This document shows positions 17,901-27,583 of a stretch of 64,000 nucleotides of DNA, piece after piece. A model generated the notes under the pieces. It was not told where the DNA came from and made no database searches. It worked only from the letters and a program-made list of their open reading frames with translations. Position 1 is the stretch's first letter, and the number at the start of each line of letters is the position of its first letter. This stretch comes from CAZMVY01 sp964617875. GTDB lineage: Bacteria > Planctomycetota > Phycisphaerae > UBA1845 > PWPN01. The stretch spans positions 1 to 64,000 of the forward strand of contig CAZUAI010000014.1 in assembly GCA_964617875.1 (NCBI GenBank), read 5' to 3'. A program made the translations under genes and the position numbers.

Positions 17901-19743
17901 CGTCGCTGACCAGGCAGGTGACGCGGTAAATGCCGTTGGTCGCGCCGCTGGTGAAAGTGGGGGCGGGGATGTCGGTGGCGTCAAGCCGCGTGTTGTCGAT
18001 CACGCCGTTGGGCATGACGACCGTCCATTCGTAAACGAACGGGAGCGTGGTGCCGGTGACGTGGGCCGTCAGTGCGACCCGCCCGTCCACTCCGCCGCCC
18101 GCGGGGATCTGCTGTCGCGAGCTGGTTACGTCGATGGCCAGCCGCTGATATACAGTGATCGCGACCGAATCCGTGAACGCTACGCCCAGGGAATCGCTGA
18201 TCGTGCAGAAGACCAGGTACGTGCCGAGCACGGCCGTGCTGGTAAACGTGCGCACGCCGGCGACGGTGCCGCTGAGGCGGGCGTCGTCGGGGTTGCCCGC
18301 GGGGTCGAGCACGGACCAGGCGTATGCGTACGGCGGGGCCCCGCCGACCACTTCGGCGGCGACGGTTGCCTGCCCCAGTACGCCGCCGCCGGCCGTCACC
18401 CACAGCGCGCTGGCATTCAGGCTGGCCACAAGCTGCTGGCCGACGCTGATCTCGAGCGCATCCACGTTGACGTGTCCGACCGCGTCCGTGACCGTGCAAA
18501 CGATACGGTATGTGCCTACGGTGCCCGCGCTGGTGAACGTCGGCGAGGCCGCGGTCGTGCTGTCGAGCCGGGCGTTGTCCGCGTTTCCGTTTTCGTCCAG
18601 AACCGACCACGCGTACGTATAGGGGCCGGTCCCGCCGACGACGGTGGCGGAGAGGACGGCCGTGCCGTGGACGCCGCCGCCCGCGGCGATCCGCTGGCGG
18701 CTGCTCGAGATGCTGAGTTCCACCGACTGACCGACCGAGAGCAGCACGGAATCGGTCGTCTGATACCCGGCGTCGTCCGTCACGCGGCACAAGGCGCGGT
18801 ACGTCCCGGAGACCGCCGCCGTTGTGAAGACCGGGTGGGCGATGGTTGCGTTGTCAATCCGCGCGTTGTCCGTGACGCCGTCCGGCCCGGTGATGGTCCA
18901 TGCGTAGCTGTACGGCGGCGTCCCTCCGATCACGTCGGCCGCGAGGAACGCCGTTCCGTTGATGCCGCCGTTGGCGGCGAGGTGTTGCCGGTTGGTGGTC
19001 ACGTCGAGCGCCAACACATCGCTGACGCGGATCGCAATGGACTGGGCGACGAAGGCTTCGGTGGCATCGCGTACGGTGCACGTCACGGTGTACGTGCCGG
19101 TCGCCGACCCGCTCGTGAAGAGCCGGCTGGAGGGCTCTGTGCCGGAAAGCCGCTGCGTGTCGGGCCGGCCGTCGGGACCCGTGACGGACCACTCGTACGT
19201 GTAGGGCGGCTGGCCGCCGAGCAGTTGCGCGGTGATTGTGGTCCGGCCGTTCGTGCCGCCGCCGCTGATCACCGACTGCCGGGTCGCCGTCACGTCGAGA
19301 ACGACCTGTTCGCTGACGTAGAGCACTGTGGAGCCCCAGAACTGCTGGTTCCACGAGTCGATTACGCGGCAGGTCAGTTGGTATGCGCCGGAAAGGCCGC
19401 TGGCGGTGAACGTTGGGTCGGCCAGGGTGGCGTCGTTCAGCCGGTCGTTCGCGACGTGGCCGAGCGGATCGATGACGGTCCATTCATACCGGTAAGGGGG
19501 GACGCCGCCGCGGGCGCGGACATGCGCCATGACGCTGGACCAGCCGGCGGGCCGCGCGCCCTCCGGGAACACGCGGGGACGGTCCACCGAAATATCCGCC
19601 GCGAGAGGTCCCTCGCTCAGCGGGCACCCCGCCTGCACGAGAGCCAGCCACGCGAGGGCCGCGCAGAGAATATGGCGCGCGCCTCGAGAGGCCGGGCTTC
19701 GCAGGAGATCAGCAGTGTGCGATTGCCACGTCACGGATCGCAT
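14942..19743 (-). CDS. Giant Ig/PKD-like repeat surface lipoprotein, interrupted by an assembly gap
   Basis: A secreted protein of roughly 1,590 residues, made of fourteen tandem repeats of about 95-98 residues. Each repeat has the form GGGxNGxAxLxA, then YAWTV, DNxRL, PTFTS, GTYxxxCTVTDS and VGQ. This is a bacterial Ig/PKD-like beta sandwich, usually found in adhesion or matrix proteins. The N-terminus has a signal peptide ending in LVQAGC, a plausible but imperfect lipobox. The last 190 residues form a different cap ending in RSYYIYYDDN. The reading frame changes across the 100 N gap at 16737-16836 because the N count is arbitrary. Repeats 9-11 are nearly identical, which explains the gap. 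Function beyond adhesion is unknown. Confidence 0.8.
16737..16836. other. Assembly gap (100 N) inside the tenth Ig-like repeat
   Basis: Exactly 100 N, a placeholder length. The sequence stops after CINPSG and resumes at SATVGTYR. Comparison with repeat 11 predicts that 56 bases are missing if no whole repeat was lost. A 56-base filling restores one continuous frame; extra whole repeats could also be collapsed here. Confidence 0.95.
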
Positions 19744-20149
19744 CCGCCGGCGGCGGCCGGCACGCGTGTCTCAGGCGGTCGATGCGCGCCGGCTCGCCCA
19801 GGACAGTCGCAGCGGCGCGCTCCATCGTTTGCATGCCGTAACCTCGCCCCAACGAGATTATCGGTTGTATCGAATGCCACGTTTATTTGGGGGACCGTTG
19901 TGATCCGGCCGCCGCCGCGAACACGGCGCGGCTCGTCGTGCCGACGGCCGGATGAGACGCCCGACGTGCCTGCCGACGTGCCTGGCAACCCTGATAATGC
20001 GGGTGGGGCCGGGCGACATTGCGATCCTCCAGGGTGCTTTTCGGGCACTGCCGGCCGCGTTATGATGGCCCGTCAGCAGGGATTCGACGGCCACGACGCA
20101 ACGGTTCTGGCACAGATGCATCGGGCCTCGGACCTGAATCAGCACGAGC
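19744..20149. other. Intergenic region upstream of the Ig-repeat gene and the tRNA
   Basis: These 406 bases must hold the promoter of the leftward repeat protein and possibly that of tRNA-Leu. An AT-richer patch at about 19855-19900 is the likeliest promoter zone for the repeat gene. I found no clear -35/-10 pair and no convincing gene. Confidence 0.4.
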
Positions 20150-20231
20150 GCGCGAGTGGCGGAACTGGCAGACGCGCAGGATTTAGGATCCTGTGGGGAA
20201 ACCCGTCCGGGTTCGACTCCCGGCTCGCGCA
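20150..20231 (+). tRNA. tRNA-Leu (anticodon UAG)
   Basis: A class II tRNA of 82 bases. The 7-bp acceptor stem pairs GCGCGAG (20150-20156) with CTCGCGC (20224-20230), with discriminator A at 20231. The anticodon stem is CAGGA/TCCTG around the loop TTTAGGA, giving anticodon TAG for CUA/CUG leucine codons. A long variable arm (GGGGAAACCC) and the T arm CCGGG-TTCGACT-CCCGG complete it. CCA is not encoded, so it must be added by a nucleotidyltransferase. Confidence 0.97.
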
Positions 20232-20340
20232 ATACGCCCGGCAATGATGCTCATCACGTCCGCATTGTGTGCGTGAGGGCATTGAGGCGTTTGCCGGCAA
20301 TTCGCATTCCCGCTCCGCGTCGCTCGCCGACGATTCGCGT

Positions 20341-22152
20341 TCACCCCGGCGGGAGACGTCTGTACCAGGTGAGGGCCATGGCGGCGGCGCCGATCGCGAC
20401 GACGACCATGCTGATGCCGAATCGGTCCCACTGGCGGACGATGAGGTAGCTCGGGCCCACGTACAACGCGAAGAGCCACGGCAGACCGATCAGCACGCTC
20501 AGGGCGTCCCAGGCGAACGGTTGCTCCTTCCGGTAGCCGGGCTCCGCGGCCCGGACGCGGGCGACGACCGGCCCCCAGGCGCCGGCCGGCTGCGTCTGCC
20601 GGTAGAAGCGCTCGAGCGTGGACATCTCCGTGGGCGCGGTCACGAGCGAGACGACGATTGCGATCACGGTCGTACTGCCGGCCAGGGCCGGGATCACGAC
20701 GTACACCGGCCACGCCGGATTCGCCAGCGCCTGCGCGAGCGAGAGCGCCATGCCGCTGAACATGGCTGCGGCAAAGCCCGCGCCGTTCAGCCGCCACCAG
20801 TACCACCGCAGGACGTTCGGCACGAGCACCGCCGAGCCGAGGAAGCCCAGGATCCAGGTGATCATGGTGTTGATCGAATTGGACATGAACGAGATCGCGA
20901 TCCCGATGAAAATCATGATGATCGAGGCGAACTTGCTCGCGCGGACCAGGTGCGTTTCCGAGGCGTTCGGCCGGATGTAGTGCTGATAGATGTCGCGGAT
21001 CAGATACGACGCGGCCCCGTTGACCATGGCGCTGAACGTGGCCATGAACGCCGAGAGCAGCGCGGCCAGGGCCAGCCCCTTGAGCCCGATCGGCAGGACG
21101 TTGGCAATGACGTGCGGCAGGACCTTCTCGGCGTCGAACTTCGTCTGCGTCTCGCCGGCGACGGCCACAAGGCCCAGCACGGCGATGGCCATCGCCATCG
21201 GGAAGCGGATGGTGTGGATGACGCCCCAGAGCATGCCGGCGAGCGAGGCCTCGCGGGGGTTCCGCGTGGCGAGGAACTTCTGAAAGTCGTAAAGCTGCTC
21301 GGGACCGCTCAAGCCGAGGAGGACGCCCTTCGCGACGAAGGTGATGACGACCAGGCCGAAGAGGGCGTACATGTCGCCGGCGTTCGCGATCCGCCATTTC
21401 GGCACGATGGAATACCAGGTGCCGGGGTCCACGTGGACGAGCCGGTTCGCGCCCGTCGCGAGGGCGGACAGGGCCGAGCCGACCTGATCGGCATGGAACG
21501 CCGCGAAGCCGAGGTACGCGATCATGCACGCTCCGCACGTCAGGATGATCGTCTGGACGAACTCGACGATCGTCAGGCCGACGAAACCGCCCATGATCAC
21601 GTACGCGCCGGTGATGCCGATGATCGCCGCCGCGCAGATCGAGTCGGCGTACGGAGCCGCGGCCGGGCCAACCCACGCCTTGATCGGCAGGAACTCCGCG
21701 CCGAACTTGCCCATGCCGACCGCCGTGTAGCCGATGAACGTCGTCAGCGTCAGGACGGCGAAGAGGGTGTACGCGAGCCGCGCCGCCTCGCCCCCGCCGC
21801 CCTTGCCGAACCGCAGGACCATCCACTCCGCGCCGGTCAGGACGCCGCTGCGGCGGATCCACTTGCCCATGTAGGCGAGGTAGAAGACCGCGATCAGGAA
21901 CCCCCACATCCACTGGATCCAGTAGCCGCAGAAGCCGTACGCGACGAACATGGAGACGATCCACATCGTGCCGGTGATGTCGAAGTAGCTCGACGAGCCC
22001 GACATGGCGATCATCCACCACGGCAGCGTCCGCCCGCCGAGGAAGTACGACTCGAGGCCCCGGGCCGCACGGCGCTTGACCCAGACGCCCACGCCCACGA
22101 CGAGGGCGAGGTACACGATCACGATCACGAGGTCGATGGGATGGAGCTTCAT
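20341..22152 (-). CDS. Sodium:solute symporter (SSS family)
   Basis: A 603-residue inner-membrane transporter with about thirteen to fifteen hydrophobic segments. SSS-family features include LESYFLGGRTLPWWMIAMSG at the first helices and the sodium-site helix GSSSYFDITGTMW. The start is the ATG at 22152; a TTG five codons upstream is less likely. The family moves sugars, inositol, sialic acids or carboxylates with sodium. The neighbouring divergent gene is a GH29 fucosidase, so uptake of a released sugar such as fucose is a reasonable guess, not shown by sequence. The last 150 residues include a long cytoplasmic loop (SLVTAPTEMSTLERFYRQT). Confidence 0.9.
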   Translation of the reverse strand: MKLHPIDLVIVIVYLALVVGVGVWVKRRAARGLESYFLGGRTLPWWMIAMSGSSSYFDITGTMWIVSMFVAYGFCGYWIQWMWGFLIAVFYLAYMGKWIRRSGVLTGAEWMVLRFGKGGGGEAARLAYTLFAVLTLTTFIGYTAVGMGKFGAEFLPIKAWVGPAAAPYADSICAAAIIGITGAYVIMGGFVGLTIVEFVQTIILTCGACMIAYLGFAAFHADQVGSALSALATGANRLVHVDPGTWYSIVPKWRIANAGDMYALFGLVVITFVAKGVLLGLSGPEQLYDFQKFLATRNPREASLAGMLWGVIHTIRFPMAMAIAVLGLVAVAGETQTKFDAEKVLPHVIANVLPIGLKGLALAALLSAFMATFSAMVNGAASYLIRDIYQHYIRPNASETHLVRASKFASIIMIFIGIAISFMSNSINTMITWILGFLGSAVLVPNVLRWYWWRLNGAGFAAAMFSGMALSLAQALANPAWPVYVVIPALAGSTTVIAIVVSLVTAPTEMSTLERFYRQTQPAGAWGPVVARVRAAEPGYRKEQPFAWDALSVLIGLPWLFALYVGPSYLIVRQWDRFGISMVVVAIGAAAMALTWYRRLPPG

Positions 22153-22429
22153 CAGTGTCCCGTTCAAGACGGCCGCCGGGGCCGCTGTCCGTCTGGGTTC
22201 GCGTTTTCCGCGGCCGGATTATACCGGATCGGGCCGACACCGCCGAATCGGAGACAGGAGACGCGAAAGGCGACGAAGAAGACGGCACGGAGCGCGACGC
22301 CTGCCGGGTGACCGGCCGCGGCACGACGCATCGACACGGGCCCCGCGCTTGCGAAACGCCGGCCGGCTGATACGCTGCTCGAACGGTGTCCGAATCGACC
22401 GGCACGAACACGCACAGCGAGGTGATTCC

Positions 22430-24187
22430 ATGATGTTCACAAAGCTCGCCGTCCTGTCCATCGCAGCGGCCCTTGGCATGTCCGCCGTCGGCTACGCCGC
22501 GGAGGGGCTCGATCCCTACGCCGACGAGTCCCGCGAAGAGCGCGACGCCCGCATGAAATGGTGGCGCGAGGCGCGATTCGGCATGTTCATCCACTGGGGC
22601 GTCTACGCCGTCCCCGCCGGCACGTACAACGGCAAACGCATCGACGGCATCGGCGAATGGATCATGAACAGGGGAAAGATCCCCTGCGCCGAGTACCAGG
22701 CCTACGCGAAGCAGTTCAACCCGGTCAAGTACGATGCGGACGAGTGGGTGCGGATCGCCAGGGACGCCGGCATGAAATACATCGTCATCACGTCGAAGCA
22801 CCACGACGGCTTCGCGCTGTTCGCCACGAAGGCGTCGAAGTGGAACGTGGTGGATGCGACGCCCTACGGCAAGGACCTCCTCAGGCCGCTCGCCGAGGCC
22901 TGCGCGAAGCACGGCATCCGGCTCGGGCTCTACTACTCGCAGGCGCAGGACTGGAACAACCCCGGCGGGGCGGCCGCCGGCGGGCATTGGGACAAGGCCC
23001 AGGACGGTAGCATGGACGAGTACATCCGCAACGTCGCCGTGCCGCAGGTCCGCGAGATCCTGACGAACTACCCGCTCTCCGTGCTGTGGTGGGACACGCC
23101 GGTGGACATGAACAAGGAGCGGGCCGACATGCTCATCCCGCTGCTCCGGCTCCGCCCCGGCATCATCCACAACAACCGCCTCGGCGGCGGCTACAAGGGC
23201 GACACCGAAACGCCCGAGCAGTTCATTCCGGCGACCGGCTACCCGGGCGATCGCGACTGGGAAACCTGCATGACGATGAACGACACCTGGGGCTACAAGA
23301 GCTACGACGACAACTGGAAAAGCACCGAGACGCTCATCCGCAACCTCGTCGATATCGCCTCGAAGGGCGGCAATTACCTGCTGAACGTCGGCCCGACGGC
23401 GGAGGGCCTGATCCCCGCCCCGTCGGTCGAGCGGCTCAAGGAGATCGGCACGTGGATGAAGGTTAACGGTGAAGCGATCTACGCGACCAGCGCCAGCCCG
23501 TTCAAGCGGCTCCCATGGGGCCGCTGTACGAAGAAGCTCGCGCCCGGGGGCGCGACGCTCTACCTGCACGTCTTCGACTGGCCGACCGACGGCAAGCTTC
23601 TCCTCCCGGGCCTCAAGAACACGGTGACGAAGGCGTGGGTCCTCGCCGACGGCGCGAAGAAGCCGCTGCGAGCCGAGCCCTCCGCCGACGGTGTGACGCT
23701 CGCCGTTCCCGCCGCCGCGCCGGACAGGATCTGCTCCGTCGTCGTCTGCCGGATCGAGGGCGCGCCCGACGTCGTGACGCCGCCGCTGATGCAGTCGAAC
23801 GACGGCTCGGTGACGCTGCCGGCCGTCGAGGCGAAACTGCACGGCGAGACGATCCGCTACGAGGCCGGCCGCAAGCGCGATTGCCTCGCCTCGTGGGACA
23901 ACGCCGATGACTGGGCCGAGTGGGAGTTCAAGATCGACAAACCCGGCACGTTCCACGTGACGGTGACGGCGTCCGCCAGGGACTCCGGCAGGCTCGTGAT
24001 CGCCGTCGGCAACAGCAGGACCGAGGCAGCTGCCCCCAACACCGGCGACTACGCCACGTTCGCCGACATCGCCGCCGGCACGATCGAGATCGGCGAGAAA
24101 GGCATGGTCTCGCTCTCCGTCAGGGCGGCGAAAGACGGCTGGCACCCCGTAAACGTCAGAAGCATCAGGCTCACGCCGGCGAAGTGA
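22430..24187 (+). CDS. Exported alpha-L-fucosidase (GH29)
   Basis: A 585-residue secreted glycoside hydrolase. A signal peptide spans residues 1-24 and ends in GYAAEG. The GH29 barrel is clear: WWREARFGMFIHWGVYAVPA, KYIVITSKHHDGFALF, and the nucleophile aspartate Asp222 in LSVLWWDTPVD. After the barrel (to about residue 360) come a beta domain and a C-terminal carbohydrate-binding-like domain (about 455-585). The enzyme releases terminal L-fucose from glycans or fucoidan fragments. GAGGTG lies upstream of the tandem ATG-ATG at 22430 and 22433. It diverges from a sodium symporter gene. Confidence 0.93.
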   Translation: MMFTKLAVLSIAAALGMSAVGYAAEGLDPYADESREERDARMKWWREARFGMFIHWGVYAVPAGTYNGKRIDGIGEWIMNRGKIPCAEYQAYAKQFNPVKYDADEWVRIARDAGMKYIVITSKHHDGFALFATKASKWNVVDATPYGKDLLRPLAEACAKHGIRLGLYYSQAQDWNNPGGAAAGGHWDKAQDGSMDEYIRNVAVPQVREILTNYPLSVLWWDTPVDMNKERADMLIPLLRLRPGIIHNNRLGGGYKGDTETPEQFIPATGYPGDRDWETCMTMNDTWGYKSYDDNWKSTETLIRNLVDIASKGGNYLLNVGPTAEGLIPAPSVERLKEIGTWMKVNGEAIYATSASPFKRLPWGRCTKKLAPGGATLYLHVFDWPTDGKLLLPGLKNTVTKAWVLADGAKKPLRAEPSADGVTLAVPAAAPDRICSVVVCRIEGAPDVVTPPLMQSNDGSVTLPAVEAKLHGETIRYEAGRKRDCLASWDNADDWAEWEFKIDKPGTFHVTVTASARDSGRLVIAVGNSRTEAAAPNTGDYATFADIAAGTIEIGEKGMVSLSVRAAKDGWHPVNVRSIRLTPAK

Positions 24188-24283
24188 CGCCCCCGTGCGG
24201 CACGGTCGCGCCCCGGGCGGATGCGCAGCCGCCGGCTTGCCGGCACGCTCCTCCGTGTACGGCAGACAACGTACCCGGATCCG

Positions 24284-25588
24284 TCATGCGGTGGTCCACG
24301 CGCCCCACAGGAGGCGCAGCGCCCGCTCGCCGACGCGCCGGCCCGCGTGATTCAGGTCCATGCCGATCATGATGGTCACGATTTCGTAGTGGAACGTGAG
24401 CAGCCATGCGAGGGCGGCGCTGAAGCGGCTGTTGACCAGGCCGGCCGCCGCCAGCCGCCGGTGGAGCGGCGTGCCCCGCGTCTGTTGGCGCTTCCAGTAT
24501 TGCGACCAGAGCCGCAGCACCGCCAGCCCGACGCCCTGGGCCGTTCCCCAGATGATGTAGCACCAGCGGGGGCCGTGCCACAGGCCGCACAGCAGGAACG
24601 TGATCGTGAAGCCCCAGAAAAAGTGCCACCGCCGCCGGATTAGCGCGTTGAAGACGTATTCCCGCAGCCACGCCCCGAGCGTGATGTGCCAGCGCTGCCA
24701 GAACTCGCCGATGTTCACCGAAAACCACGGGTAGTTGAAGTTCTCCGGCACGACGAATCCCATCGCGCGGCCGATGCCGACGCCCAGCTCCGTGTAGCCG
24801 CTGATCCAGAGGAAGAACGACAGCGGGGCAAGGTAGATGCTCGCGACGAAGCGGCCCGTCGAGAGCCGACCGGGATCGTCAAAGAGCACGTCGATCGGCA
24901 CCTTGTCGATCAGCACGCCAAGCAGCCCCAGCCGCGCCAGCCCGCTGAAGATCCGCAGACCCGCCGCCCCGAGGTCGCGATGCTTCCGCAGGTCGCCGTT
25001 GAGCTGGCCCGTGAACTCGCCGTACCGATAGAGCGGCCCCATTCGCAGCGACGGCGCAAACAGGGCATACGCCAACCACTCGCCGCTTCGCGGCGGGCGC
25101 AGCTTGCCCCGCGACACATCCTGGAAGACGTGCAGCGTCTTGAGGAAGAGGTAGCCGATGCCCGCCCAGTGAACGTAGAAATAGAGCGGCTCGCGAACCG
25201 GCGGCAGCCACGCCGGCTGCGGGTGCAGCAACAGCGCCGCGTACCCGCCGACCAGCAATGCCCAGCCGAGCCAGTACAACCGTTGGTTCGCGAACGCCCG
25301 CACCACCAGGAATCCGACGGCGGCCAGCGCCGCGAGCGTCAGCATGAAGGCCGGTCCGACCGTCGCCAGCGTGAGGAACAAGGCGCTCAGGACGATGTAC
25401 GGCACCCGCCCCCGCGCGGGCATGAGCCAGAAGGCCGGCACGAATACGAGATACGCCAGCACACCGACCGGTCCGCGGGGGACATCGAATCCACCCTCGA
25501 CGTGGTGGATCCACCCGTCGGGGCGGATGGCGAACTCGAGCACATGCGCGGCAAGCACCAAGCCGACTCCCGGCTGCAGGCGCCCCAC
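24284..25588 (-). CDS. MBOAT family O-acyltransferase
   Basis: A 434-residue multi-pass membrane protein. The MBOAT core is present: NIGEFWQRWHITLGAWLREY, then the active-site histidine in LLCGLWHGPRWCY. Relatives such as AlgI and DltB transfer acyl groups to exopolysaccharide or cell-envelope polymers. The usual partner (AlgJ/AlgX-like SGNH protein) is not seen nearby, and neither are alginate genes. The first 200 residues are more hydrophobic and less conserved than in AlgI. The start at 25588 is a GTG without a strong ribosome site and is uncertain. Confidence 0.85.
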   Translation of the reverse strand: MGRLQPGVGLVLAAHVLEFAIRPDGWIHHVEGGFDVPRGPVGVLAYLVFVPAFWLMPARGRVPYIVLSALFLTLATVGPAFMLTLAALAAVGFLVVRAFANQRLYWLGWALLVGGYAALLLHPQPAWLPPVREPLYFYVHWAGIGYLFLKTLHVFQDVSRGKLRPPRSGEWLAYALFAPSLRMGPLYRYGEFTGQLNGDLRKHRDLGAAGLRIFSGLARLGLLGVLIDKVPIDVLFDDPGRLSTGRFVASIYLAPLSFFLWISGYTELGVGIGRAMGFVVPENFNYPWFSVNIGEFWQRWHITLGAWLREYVFNALIRRRWHFFWGFTITFLLCGLWHGPRWCYIIWGTAQGVGLAVLRLWSQYWKRQQTRGTPLHRRLAAAGLVNSRFSAALAWLLTFHYEIVTIMIGMDLNHAGRRVGERALRLLWGAWTTA

Positions 25589-25735
25589 CGGTTCCGCCCG
25601 GCGACCCGCGCCCGTGGACGCAGTATACGCACCGCGTCCTGCCGCTCAATGCATCCCCCGATCCGCTCGAGGCCGCCTCGCCCGAACATGGAGAATGTGG
25701 AACGGTGAATGTAGAATGGCAGCCGGAGCGAGTCG

Positions 25736-26209
25736 ATGGGCAGGTACGATCGCTACGAATTGTGGGGCGTCCGGCGGGATGATGCGCTGGCCCGGTGCCA
25801 GGCGCAACTGACCGCATGGGGGCTGACGATGCCCGCCGTCACGCCGCTCGTGTGCCACTTCGGCCTTGACGACTTCGACCGGCAGGGACTCATCGAGTTC
25901 TGGGTGGCCAACGAGGTCGAAGCCGGCTACTGCGGCAAGTTCCTGTTCGTCTTCGACGGCCAGACCTGCCCCGCCCACCGGCACGCCCGCAAGCACGAGA
26001 CGTTCTTCGTCGTGCGCGGTTCGGTCCGGATGACGATCAACGGCAACCCGGCGGTAAAGAAGGAGGGCGACCTTGTGGCCATGCCGCCCGGCGACGAGCA
26101 CAGCTTTACGGGCATCGGCCCGGCGCTGCTCCTGGAAACCTCGTCGCCGTGCCTGCTCCAGGACAACTTCTTCGCCGACAAGCGGATCGGCGACGACGGC
26201 GTGATCTGA
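25736..26209 (+). CDS. Cupin protein resembling D-lyxose ketol-isomerase
   Basis: A 157-residue cupin. The metal site CPAHRHARKHETFFVVRGSV and the second motif MPPGDEHSFTG give the HxH...E...H ligand set of manganese cupins. Size and spacing fit the D-lyxose isomerase/glucose-6-phosphate isomerase-like cupins, which interconvert aldose and ketose sugars. The N-terminal 60 residues match that group only loosely, so another cupin activity is possible. GGAGCGA precedes the ATG at 25736. It is followed 39 bases later by a Gfo-type oxidoreductase, so the pair probably acts on one sugar. Confidence 0.65.
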   Translation: MGRYDRYELWGVRRDDALARCQAQLTAWGLTMPAVTPLVCHFGLDDFDRQGLIEFWVANEVEAGYCGKFLFVFDGQTCPAHRHARKHETFFVVRGSVRMTINGNPAVKKEGDLVAMPPGDEHSFTGIGPALLLETSSPCLLQDNFFADKRIGDDGVI

Positions 26210-26248
26210 AGCCCTGCTGTCCACGCTCACCGCGCTCGGAGGCGAACC

Positions 26249-27415
26249 ATGCGACGATCATCCCCGCATCTTGCCGCATCGGCGTTCATATGCTTCGTGG
26301 CGATCGGCCCTGCGGCGGCCCGCGCGGATGCCCCGGCCGCCGCGACGCAGCCCGACGGACGTCTGCGGCTTGGCGTCATCGGCCTCGTGCACGGCCACAT
26401 CTGGGGCTTTCTCGAAGAGGCCTGCCGCCGTGCCGACGTCGAACTCGTCGGCATGGCCGAACCTCGCGCCGAGGTGCTCCGGCGATATGGCACGCGCCAC
26501 AAGCTGCCGGCGTCGGCGCTCTTTGAGGACATGGTGAAAATGCTCGACACCGCCCGCCCGGAGGCCGTGGCCGTCTTCACCGACACGTTCGACCACCGGG
26601 CCGCGGTCGAGGCCTGTGCCGCCCGGCGGATCCACGTGATGATGGAGAAGCCGCTCGCCGTGAGCCTGGAACATGCCCTGGCCATCGAGCGAGCCGCGCG
26701 CAACGGCGGGATCCATGTCCTGGTCAACTACGAGACCACGTGGTATCCGGCCACCCAGACCACCATCGACATCGTACGGCGGCAGCAGCGGCTCGGCCGG
26801 ATCCGCAAGCTCGTCGCCCACGACGGCCATCAGGGTCCGAAGGAGATCGGCATGCCGCGCGAGTTCCTCTCATGGCTGCAGGATCCCGAACGAAACGGCG
26901 GCGGCGCCCTCTACGACTTCGGCTGTTATGGAGCGAACCTCTTCACGTCGCTGATGGACGGGCGGCGTCCGCAGAGTGTGACGGCGGTGACGCAGCGGCT
27001 CAAGTCCGACCCGAGCTACCGTCGCGTGGACGACGAGGCGACGATCGTGCTGGCCTATGCGGATGCGCAGGGGATCGTCCAGGCGTCGTGGAACTGGCCC
27101 TACAGCCGCAAGGACATCGAGGTCTACGGCGAGCGCGGCTGCTGCATCACGATCGACCGCGAGGCGTACCGCCTGCGTGTCGATGAAGGGGTCGAATCGC
27201 TGCTCCGTGCGGACCGCCTCGCCGCCCCGATGGATGACCCCATCTCGTACCTCGCGGCCGTTGCGAGGGGCCGGGTCGAGCCATCGGGACCGTCATCGCT
27301 GCGCGTGAATCTGATCGTGTCCGAGATTCTCGACGCCGCCCGCCGTTCGGCCGAGACGGGCAAGACCGTTCGACTGGATCCGGCGCCGCCGTGGGAGGCC
27401 CGCTTGCACGAGTAA
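26249..27415 (+). CDS. Exported Gfo/Idh/MocA family oxidoreductase
   Basis: A 388-residue oxidoreductase with a Sec-type signal peptide (about 1-28, ending PAAARADAP) rather than a twin-arginine leader. The glycine motif is degenerate: LGVIGLVHGHIWGF replaces GxGxxG, so cofactor binding may differ. The EKP motif is intact (MMEKPLAVSLEHA). CGGAGG precedes the ATG at 26249. Located between a lyxose-isomerase-like cupin and a sulfatase, it likely works in sugar breakdown. The degenerate first motif with Sec export makes classic NAD-dependent chemistry less sure. Confidence 0.82.
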   Translation: MRRSSPHLAASAFICFVAIGPAAARADAPAAATQPDGRLRLGVIGLVHGHIWGFLEEACRRADVELVGMAEPRAEVLRRYGTRHKLPASALFEDMVKMLDTARPEAVAVFTDTFDHRAAVEACAARRIHVMMEKPLAVSLEHALAIERAARNGGIHVLVNYETTWYPATQTTIDIVRRQQRLGRIRKLVAHDGHQGPKEIGMPREFLSWLQDPERNGGGALYDFGCYGANLFTSLMDGRRPQSVTAVTQRLKSDPSYRRVDDEATIVLAYADAQGIVQASWNWPYSRKDIEVYGERGCCITIDREAYRLRVDEGVESLLRADRLAAPMDDPISYLAAVARGRVEPSGPSSLRVNLIVSEILDAARRSAETGKTVRLDPAPPWEARLHE

Positions 27416-27447
27416 CACTCATTCCGACGCGGCCTCGCGAAGCCTGT

Positions 27448-27514
27448 GGAGTGCGGCGGCAACGCCGCCGCTTTGGATTCGGCCTCAGCCAAGGCGCCGC
27501 CGCCGGCGCACTCC
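27448..27514. repeat. Imperfect palindromic intergenic repeat
   Basis: The segment opens with GGAGTGCGGCGGC and closes with the reverse-complement end GGCGCACTCC; CTTTGG and CCAAGG pair toward the centre. Such GC-rich hairpins between genes are common as dispersed repeats in planctomycete genomes. It sits between the oxidoreductase and sulfatase genes and may end the first transcript. Confidence 0.45.
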
Positions 27515-27583
27515 ATACTGGTCGAAAGTTTGTCAGGCGAGTACGGTACTGGCGTGTACCGGCCGTGACGCCGGAGGTGAATC

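Noticed and set aside
16996..20247. A 1,083-residue rightward protein
   Set aside because: It is antisense to the Ig-repeat gene; its repeats are mirror images of that gene, and it runs into the tRNA.
20183..24145. A 1,320-residue leftward protein
   Set aside because: It runs antisense to the fucosidase and in a wrong frame of the symporter gene, with arginine- and histidine-rich composition typical of shadow frames.
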